From CAYMAZ01 sp964388575 (GTDB lineage Bacteria; Bacteroidota; Bacteroidia; Bacteroidales; DTU049): 64,000 bases of DNA. The stretch lies in NCBI GenBank assembly GCA_964388575.1, contig CAYMAZ010000001.1, positions 62,001 to 126,000 of the forward strand, read 5' to 3'. The notes below the pieces were generated by a model. That model did no database searches, was not told the origin of the DNA, and was given only the letters and a program-made list of their open reading frames with translations. The translations under genes were made by a program, and so were the position numbers. Below, piece by piece: positions 53,262 to 60,900 of the stretch. Numbering within the stretch: the stretch's first letter is position 1; every line of letters starts with the position of its first letter.

Positions 53262-53277
53262 AACTAAATATTTAGTT
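53262..53277. promoter_or_regulatory. Operator-like palindrome, site 2 (BlaI-type)
   Basis: AACTAAATATTTAGTT, a perfect 16-bp palindrome abutting the upstream side of the -7 box, where bound repressor would block the polymerase. Confidence 0.7.
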
Positions 53278-53387
53278 ATGCGCATTTTTTAAAGAAAAAT
53301 TTTAAGTGATAAGATGAAATCTAAGTAATGTAATACAAAATTGGAATGTATTCTCAATTTTTGAGTTAGGGGAAGCAGGGCAACAAA

Positions 53388-53411
53388 AAAACCGGCAAAT
53401 TTGCCGGTTTT
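53388..53411 (-). terminator. Terminator of the RRM gene
   Basis: Perfect 12-bp arms (AAAACCGGCAAA and its complement) forming a 24-bp palindrome, with a T run on the minus strand side. It lies 42 bp beyond the stop of the RRM gene and may also act on the other strand, which has a TTTTCTG tail. Confidence 0.85.
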
Positions 53412-53452
53412 CTGTTTTTTTAATAGGTTAACATTTTTTCAATAGAAGGGAT

Positions 53453-53734
53453 TTAGTACCTGTTTCTATTTCCAGAAAAACTGTCGTTTTCATTTTTTGG
53501 ACGGGCTTCATTTACAGAGATTTCTCTGTTATTGATCATTTTACCGTTCAATGCAGAAATAGCTGCTTTCGCTTCGCTGTCATTTTGCATTTCGACAAAA
53601 CCAAAGCCTTTTGAGCGTCCGGTAAATTTGTCCGTAATAATTTTTGAAGAGGTTACTTCACCAAATTCTTCAAAAAGTTTTTGTAACTGTTCTTCCTTGA
53701 CTGAATAATCAAGATTTCCGATGTAAAGATTCAT
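53453..53734 (-). CDS. RRM-type RNA-binding protein
   Basis: 93 aa, a single RNA recognition motif: RNP2 is LYIGNL at residues 3-8, RNP1 is SKGFGFVEM near 43-51. The tail is short and polar (PKNENDSFSGNRNRY). Such small RRM proteins are abundant in Bacteroidota and have been linked to post-transcriptional control. Monocistronic, with a strong terminator. Confidence 0.95.
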   Translation of the reverse strand: MNLYIGNLDYSVKEEQLQKLFEEFGEVTSSKIITDKFTGRSKGFGFVEMQNDSEAKAAISALNGKMINNREISVNEARPKNENDSFSGNRNRY

Positions 53735-53891
53735 TGTGTAAAAAATATTTAAAATAATTTGTAAAAGTAATACTTTTGTAATTCATAAACTAAAAAAAAA
53801 AAAAAGAATTGATTTTTTTTTCAAAATTTCAATGTGCAGTGAGAAAAAGATGGTGAAGTAAGCTATTGAAAACTTGCATTGGTGCTTATTT

Positions 53892-54755
53892 TTAGCCTAA
53901 ATAATTTTTTAGAATTTTATTTCGATTATTTTGCTTTAATCTTCTGATTGCTTTTTCTTTTATTTGTCTTACTCTTTCACGGGTAAGGCCGAATCGTGTT
54001 GCAATTTCATCAAGTGTCAGTGGCTGTTTGAGCCCAATGCCAAAAAATAAATTTATAATTTCCTTTTCTTTTGAAGAAAGAGTTGATAGTGATCTTTGAA
54101 TTTCAGCTGACAGTGATTCATGGATAAGTGTCTGATCTGTATTTTCTGATTCGCCAGGAACAAGGATATCAATCATGCTCAAATTTTCATCTTCCACAAT
54201 GGGTGCATCAAGAGAAACATGTCTTGATGATATCAGAAATGCTTCTTTGATTTTCTCTTCTGAAGTATCTGTGTATTCTGCTAATTCCAGATGTGAAGGA
54301 GGTCTTTCAAGTTTTTGTTCAAGCAATGTAGCTGCTTTGAGAATTCGATTTATTGATCCGATTTGATTCAGGGGAAGTCTGACCAGTCTTGCCTGTTCTG
54401 CAATTGCCTGAAGCATTGACTGACGAATCCACCAGACTGCATATGAAATGAATTTAAACCCCCTGGTTTCATCAAAACGTAGAGCTGCTTTTATCAAACC
54501 GATGTTTCCTTCGTTTATAAGATCGGGCAGAGTGAGTCCCCTGTGCTGGTATTGTTTTGCAGCAGAGACCACAAACCGAAGGTTTGCTTTTACAAGTTTA
54601 TCTAAGGCTGCCTGATCGTGTTGTTTGATTTTCTGAGATAATTCAATTTCTTCAGCCGGAGTGATCATCTCTTCCTTGGAAATATCACTTAAATACATGT
54701 CCAGAGATGCGATTGTCCTGTTTGTTATTGACTTCGAAATTTTTAATTGTCTCAT
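53892..54755 (-). CDS. rpoD: Primary RNA polymerase sigma factor (RpoD/SigA)
   Basis: 287 aa, the compact form typical of Bacteroidota, lacking the non-conserved insert. Region 1.2 ASLDMYLSDISKEEMITPAE, region 2 LVKANLRFVVSAAKQYQHRG, DLINEGNIGLIKAALRFDE and FISYAVWWIRQSMLQAIAEQ, and region 4.2 TLDEIATRFGLTRERVRQIK are all conserved. Its consensus, TTTG/TAnnTTTG, is exactly what is seen upstream of many genes here. Confidence 0.97.
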   Translation of the reverse strand: MRQLKISKSITNRTIASLDMYLSDISKEEMITPAEEIELSQKIKQHDQAALDKLVKANLRFVVSAAKQYQHRGLTLPDLINEGNIGLIKAALRFDETRGFKFISYAVWWIRQSMLQAIAEQARLVRLPLNQIGSINRILKAATLLEQKLERPPSHLELAEYTDTSEEKIKEAFLISSRHVSLDAPIVEDENLSMIDILVPGESENTDQTLIHESLSAEIQRSLSTLSSKEKEIINLFFGIGLKQPLTLDEIATRFGLTRERVRQIKEKAIRRLKQNNRNKILKNYLG

Positions 54756-54853
54756 ATTGTATTCTGATAAAATGAAAAAAACTTCAACCTTCTATACTTC
54801 TATGTTTACAAAAGTGGTGTAAACAATTGTAATCAAGATTAAAGTTATCTGTG

Positions 54854-54861
54854 CAAATATA
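54854..54861 (-). promoter_or_regulatory. Candidate -7 element for rpoD
   Basis: The minus strand reads TATATTTG, full consensus, 99 bp upstream of the rpoD ATG, leaving a leader of about 90 nt. Confidence 0.5.
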
Positions 54862-54988
54862 AGACAAAAAAATCACTTGTGTGAAGAATAATTATGAAAT
54901 CATCTTGAAAATCCTATTGTGAAGTGTAAAAATTTTTTTACTGATCTTTGAGCATCAGTAATGGTTCTGAAATTTTTTTATGGTGTTG

Positions 54989-55720
54989 TCAGTCAGTTTG
55001 CTTTCTTCGGATTTTAAAAGTATACACCAAAATTCCTGTTGTAATTAAAACGATTCCTGTTAAAAAAATGCTCCAGTTAAAACGATCAGGAATATATTGA
55101 AGAGACAATCTGGTCGCATCTGATAACCAGGAAAAAATGAGGACATCAAACCAGGAATAATTTTCATGAAGAAACAAAATATAATCTAATGTATAAGAGG
55201 TGATTACAATAACGCTTCCAGAGATAAGCAATATCCACTCAATTTTTCCCGGATATTTTTTTATGCTCCTATTGCTTGAAATAAGGATCAGCAAACCAAG
55301 TAAAATCATCAATGATGAGCATATTAAAGGAGCAATTACAGGTCCAGTCCATGTTACCGGAAGTAAAAATAAAACATCCCATTCCAACAGAGAAAGTGGC
55401 CAGTCAATTAATAATTTTAGAAACACGTAATAAAAAATGTCCCAAAGTGCAAAAGAAATAATAAAATAAGCAAATCGTTGTATTGCATTTTTGCCTGCAA
55501 GATAACTCACAGAAATTAACATGATTACAGTGGCAAATTCTCTGATCACTTCTGTTCCGGCCAGATGATTTCCAATGTCCTTCATGGGAAATGCAAACCC
55601 TTCAGGATAAAACATTGCTCTAAGATATACTACAACAGCACTTTCAAGAAATGCCATTGCAGCTGAAAACACAAATATTGCAATAATTGAATGTAACAAA
55701 GGTTCTGCAATTCTTTTCAT
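54989..55720 (-). CDS. Multi-pass membrane protein of unknown function
   Basis: 243 aa with about six hydrophobic helices. Early segment IIAIFVFSAAMAFLESAVVV, then VYLRAMFYPEGFAFP and YFIISFALWDIFYYVFLKLL; the last helix is near the C-terminus. I do not recognise the family. It lies 39 bp downstream of the PCMD-type secreted protein on the same strand, so the two may be co-transcribed. Cytoplasmic tail is short and basic (KIRRKQTD). Confidence 0.65.
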   Translation of the reverse strand: MKRIAEPLLHSIIAIFVFSAAMAFLESAVVVYLRAMFYPEGFAFPMKDIGNHLAGTEVIREFATVIMLISVSYLAGKNAIQRFAYFIISFALWDIFYYVFLKLLIDWPLSLLEWDVLFLLPVTWTGPVIAPLICSSLMILLGLLILISSNRSIKKYPGKIEWILLISGSVIVITSYTLDYILFLHENYSWFDVLIFSWLSDATRLSLQYIPDRFNWSIFLTGIVLITTGILVYTFKIRRKQTD

Positions 55721-55759
55721 ACTAACTTTTTTTTCTGAAGAATTTAACAGAGCATATTA

Positions 55760-57409
55760 TCAGGGCGTTTTTGTCTGAATAATGAGTGTTGCGTTGTTCT
55801 CGGTAAATGACATGTCGGTGCCGTCAACAATCCCATCTCCATTGATGTCTTCAGCATTATATCCGGTTGTAATGAGTGTGCTGGCATTTTCAATAACAGA
55901 CATATCTGTGGCATCAATAATCCCGTCCTGGTTTGCATCTGCTCCGTAAACTGCAAAAAAACCACCTGAAACAGGTTTTAAATTATTTCCAAAAGCCTGT
56001 CCGCTTGATGTTGTGAAATTGTATGTAACCAGAGTTGAAGCACTGAATGAAACAGGGGTTGAACTGACAGTTTCTATACTGTTCCTGTGTCTAACTGTGA
56101 TATAATATGATCCGTTGAAGATTGCAGGAAACGTGATCATTGCTTGCCCTGATGTTAATAGATATGTTGTCGTATCGAAAATGATTATACTGTAATTGCT
56201 TGAGTCGTGCAGTTCAATGGTGATCAGGTCAGCAATGTCATGACCATACTGCGGCAATAAGCTTCCCATTGCCTGTCGCATGTTTCCTGGAACTGATTCT
56301 GAATACAAACTTTCAAGAAAAATATTCAGATTCAGTGTTTTGTCAGGGATGTCCAGTACAGTCAGATGTAGAATGTAAACACTGTCACACCCATGAAAAG
56401 TTTGTAAACTATCGTAATATGTGCCTTCAGTTCCGTATAATGTGCCTCTCCATAGGTGCGTCTCTCCCTGAAAAATGGTGTCACTTGTAAGAAACTCATA
56501 ATGCTGGTGAACGCTGACTGAAAATGGATTGGAATATTCAGCCGGTGACGTTTGGTTTTGCACAAGAGCACGGTATTCCCAAATGCCAGTTGAAGAAGGT
56601 GTTTCCATATAGGTTGTGTTCACGTTAGGAATATCAATCCATGTCCCACCATCAAGTCTTTTCTCCCATTTTAAAACATCTCCGGAATGTCCGGCAAGTG
56701 TTAAAAGTCCTGTATTTTCTCCATCACAAATATTGGCAAAAACACCAATGACATCACCACCAACAGAAACGGGGTATTCAAAACTCAGATTGTCAACCCA
56801 TATCGCACTGCCTGTAATGAATGTCGAGTGGTTCAGAACATCCGAGGATACGATCATGATGTTACACGAATCAGGATTGTCAGAAGAGTCCCATGTTATG
56901 GGGATGCTGAATGGAGTCCAGGTATTGACTGACTGATTGAAATACATAAGTCCAAGTCCAATTGTGTCGCGATGATTGGTTGCCTGATTCCATTTTGAAA
57001 ATCCAACTCCAATAAATGCACTGTCTCCCTGAACGTGATTTGCTTTGTAATATCCGTTTAACGCAGTTGGCCTGGTTGTAAATGGAATGCCACCCTGAAT
57101 GTCTGCACTCTGACTGACAAAATCGAGGATAAAATCTCCAAGAGTGAGAATCCCCGGCAAAGTAACATCTCCAACAAAAATCACATTTCTGGTTTCTGTA
57201 ATTACTTTTGCTGCAAAGCTTCCGTGCTGCACATCAGTTGAGACCTTCTGGACGGTTGTATATTGTGTACTTAAAATGAGTTCGTTTGAAGTATCCCAGT
57301 TGTCTGGTGTGTTACCTGTCCAGAGCTCGAGACTTGCATTCGGCATTTGCTGTGAAAACAGTTTCAAAAAGATGAAACAAATGATTGTTGTAATGAAAAT
57401 TGGTTTCAT
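55760..57409 (-). CDS. Secreted PCMD-like protein with one 51-residue repeat and dockerin-like calcium motifs
   Basis: 549 aa. Signal peptide (FITTIICFIFLKLFSQQ). Residues about 20-215 resemble the PCMD carbohydrate-associated domain (MPNASLELWTGNTPDNWDTS, ALNGYYKANHVQGDSAFIGV). An Ig-like segment follows, then one module YEFLTSDTIFQGETHLWRGT...GCDSVYILHLTV of the family repeated in the divergent 1725-aa protein. The C-terminus has two DxNxDGxxD motifs (DANQDGIIDATDMS, DINGDGIVDGTDMS), the dockerin/EF-hand calcium loop. No T9SS C-terminal domain is evident, so surface retention may rely on the dockerin-like pair. Confidence 0.8.
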   Translation of the reverse strand: MKPIFITTIICFIFLKLFSQQMPNASLELWTGNTPDNWDTSNELILSTQYTTVQKVSTDVQHGSFAAKVITETRNVIFVGDVTLPGILTLGDFILDFVSQSADIQGGIPFTTRPTALNGYYKANHVQGDSAFIGVGFSKWNQATNHRDTIGLGLMYFNQSVNTWTPFSIPITWDSSDNPDSCNIMIVSSDVLNHSTFITGSAIWVDNLSFEYPVSVGGDVIGVFANICDGENTGLLTLAGHSGDVLKWEKRLDGGTWIDIPNVNTTYMETPSSTGIWEYRALVQNQTSPAEYSNPFSVSVHQHYEFLTSDTIFQGETHLWRGTLYGTEGTYYDSLQTFHGCDSVYILHLTVLDIPDKTLNLNIFLESLYSESVPGNMRQAMGSLLPQYGHDIADLITIELHDSSNYSIIIFDTTTYLLTSGQAMITFPAIFNGSYYITVRHRNSIETVSSTPVSFSASTLVTYNFTTSSGQAFGNNLKPVSGGFFAVYGADANQDGIIDATDMSVIENASTLITTGYNAEDINGDGIVDGTDMSFTENNATLIIQTKTP

Positions 57410-57435
57410 GGGAATATGGTTTGGGGATTACCTTT

Positions 57436-57467
57436 CAAAAATACATATTTTTCTCAAGAATGACAAA
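57436..57467 (-). promoter_or_regulatory. Promoter of the PCMD-like gene (TTTG-N20-TATTTTTG)
   Basis: On the minus strand, TTTG (57467-57464) and TATTTTTG (57443-57436) are 20 bp apart, the textbook Bacteroidota promoter. The ATG at 57409 is 26 bp downstream. Confidence 0.65.
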
Positions 57468-57796
57468 CTTTAATTTATTTATTTCGTAGAAAAAATAAAA
57501 TACAATTAAAGATGTTAAAATTCTATGGTGTTTGTTTTTTTTTGTGTCATCAAAAAAAGGCTGTGCTTTTTATCCGGATTTTCCATTGTTTTTTAGCATA
57601 TGTTTTTTGTATTTGAAACGCGAAAATTTGTTATTGGTATAAATATATATGTTCTAAATAATGTGTGCATATTTTTGTAAAATGTTTTAAAAAAAATCGG
57701 TCTATATAAATCAATGTAAAAAAAACAAAAACGTATTCACATACATAAACATAATGAGTAATTCAATGAAAATAAATCAAACATCAATTATTATAT
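57468..57796. other. AT-rich divergent intergenic region, no gene recognised
   Basis: Part of a 552-bp region between two divergent secreted-protein genes. Very AT-rich, no open frame of note and no strong inverted repeat. It may hold regulatory sites for both genes. Confidence 0.6.
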
Positions 57797-57804
57797 TATC
57801 TTTG
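57797..57804 (+). promoter_or_regulatory. Candidate -7 element for the 1725-aa protein gene
   Basis: TATCTTTG, full consensus, 157 bp upstream of ATG 57962, implying an untranslated leader of about 150 nt, long compared with the other genes here. Confidence 0.5.
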
Positions 57805-57961
57805 CCACGTTTTAATCAAGTGAATTTCAATGTCTTGGTATGTTTTTAAACAGTAATCGAATCCATTGTTATGCTTGTAGTAAAATTTATTAAACAAGAG
57901 AGTTAATTTTTAACAAAGCAAAAGGAAGCTGTTGCTCGAAAATTAAAACAAAAGGAATTAA

Positions 57962-60900
57962 ATGATTGAAACATTGAATAGAAAAATATTAAACATCAAA
58001 AAAATCAGCAACGATTTTTCTGTTAAGTTATATTCCTGTCGGAAATATTTATTTCTGATCATATTTCTTTTTGCCCAAAGTTCACTGATGGCACAGTTTG
58101 ATACTGAATTTTGGTTTTCTGCACCAGAAGTATCTATTGGTCACGGCGACAGGCCAATTTTGTTAAGAATTACATCTGCTTCACAGAGTAGTGACGTAAC
58201 CATCAGTCAGCCCGCAAACCCCGGATTTCTTCCAATAAATATTTCTTTATTACCAAATACATCAGTTACTGTTGATTTGACAACATGGATTGATATCATT
58301 GAGAATAAGCCAGCTGATCAGGTGCTGAATTACGGGTTATTCATTACTGCAACTGAGCCGGTAACCATTTATTATGAGTCATCTAGCAATAACAATCCTG
58401 AAATTTTTGCTCTGAAGGGAAAGAATGCATTAGGAAAGGAATTTTTTGTTCCCATGCAGAATTATCTGAATAATATGACAAACTATATGCCTTTGCCTTA
58501 TGCTTCTTTTGATATTATTGCAACCGATGATAATACAATAGTGACCATAGTCCCTACTACAGATCTGGAGGGACATCCGGCAGGTATTCCTTTTAATGTG
58601 ACATTGCAAAAAGGACAAACATATTCAGCAAAATCTGCCTCACACTTTGGTGTAAATAAACCATCCGGGACGTATGTAACATCTAATAAGAATATTGCCA
58701 TTACTGTGAAAGATGACACTATGAATGGTCTTCCTTTTGGGAGTTGTGCAGATTTGGGTGGTGATCAGATTATCCCAGTCAGAATGCTCGGAATGAAATA
58801 TATCGTCGTTCCGGGATTTCTTTATTCTCCCTATGATCAGGCTTTTATTGTTGCCACACAGAATAATACTTCAGTATCTATTGATGGGATGTTAGTGAGT
58901 ATACTGAATGCTGGAGAAACATATAAACACAACCTCAACGGTATTTCTGCTTCATACATTGAAACAACAGAACCAGTAACTGTTTTGCAATTATCAGGTT
59001 TTGGATGTGAAATTGGAGCCAGTGTTTTGCCTTCAATTGAATGCTCTGGTTCCAGTTCGGTTACATTTACACGATCAACTTCTCATCCTTTGTATATTAC
59101 CCTTCTTGTTAAACAGGGAGGAGAGGGAAATTTTCTGTTAAACGGAACACCTGGCATTATTACCCCTGCATCTTTTACTGATGTCCCCTCAACAGGTGGA
59201 TTATGGAAATATGCACAGATAGAATTTGACCTTTCATTGATTCCTTCTGGTGTTGCACAAACAATCAGCAATACCTCAAGCCTGTTCCATCTCGGAATGA
59301 TTCACGGTACTTCAACTCACGGTTGCAGATTTGGTTATTTCTCAGATTATGCAAAATATCACGTAAATATTATGGATGCCAATACAGAGTTTTGTGAAGG
59401 GGATACACTTTCATTGATATCAACTGAAATTCTCGATGCAACATATTTCTGGACTGGCCCGGGCGGGTATTATGCAAACACAAGAGAGATGACTCTTGAA
59501 GGTTTAACAACCCTTTCGGAAGGCTATTACTTTGTTTCCGGAATGGTTGATGAATGTGTAATTGAGCCTGACTCAGTGTATGTGATTGTTCATCCTGATT
59601 ATACCAGTGTTACTGACACAATCATCTGCGACGGAGATGTTATGACGTGGAGAGGTAATGACTTTTCTTTGGCAGGTATGTATACGGATTCTTTTTTTAC
59701 ACAGTTTGGTTGTGACAGTACCTTCGTGCTGAATCTTTCTGTAAATCCAATTACCTCTGATACAGTTATATTAACTGAATGTGTGCCTTATACCTGGCCT
59801 GAGAACGGACAAACATATACTACATCTGGAATTTATGCTCATGTTACTAATTGTCATACAAGATATCTTGTTCTAACAGCAATACAAAGTACTAATAATA
59901 CAACTGTTCTTTCCGTGTGTGATTCTTATACCTGGCCTGAAAATGGACAAACCTATTTGAATAGTGGTATGTATGAAACAGTCCAGGGGTGTCATACTGA
60001 ATACCTTAATTTAACTGTAAACCCGAGTGTTGTTAATACAACTGATACCATTGTCTGTGATGCCTTTTACTGGGAAATTACAGACCATCTCTATACTGCT
60101 TCAGGAGTTTATACAGATGTTATGGGTTGTGTTACTGAAATACTGAATCTGACAGTAATCCCGTCCACAAGCAATACAACAACACTTTCGGTTTGTGATG
60201 CATATACATGGTCAATTAACGGACAAACATATACAACTACCGGAGTGTATTCTGAAATATCAGGATGCCATACAGAAATTCTTGATCTAACAGTTACTTC
60301 AAGTTCAACAAATACAAATGTCGTTTCAGCATGCGATAATTATATCTGGCCATATAATAACCAAACTTATACAATGTCTGGAATATATACTGAAGTGAAC
60401 GGATGTCACACTGAAATCCTTGATCTTACTGTTAATTTAAGCGAATATTATCTAACAGAAGCTGATGTTTGTGAGGGAGATGTTTTTACATGGATGGGGA
60501 ACAATTATATAGCTACAGGGACCTATTTCTTCTATGCTTATAATCTTGATAGTTGTTTAATTACCAATGAATTGCATTTAACTGTGCATCCTGCTTATGA
60601 TACAACAACTGCAGTTTCTGTTTGTGACAATCAGTTGCCGTTTATCTGGGAAGGGTTACAATTAACAACATCAGGGATTTACGAAGTAACTTACGAGACC
60701 TCCTGCATATTCCCCTGTGATAGCATTCTGAGACTAAATCTTACTGTAAATCCAACTTATGAATTTTTGACATCAGATGAAATATGTGATGGAGATTTTC
60801 TTTTCTGGAGGGGGAGAACTTATGTGAGTTCTGGAACTTTCTATGACAGCCTGCTGACAGCACAGGGTTGCGACAGTATATATGTTCTGAATCTGATGGT

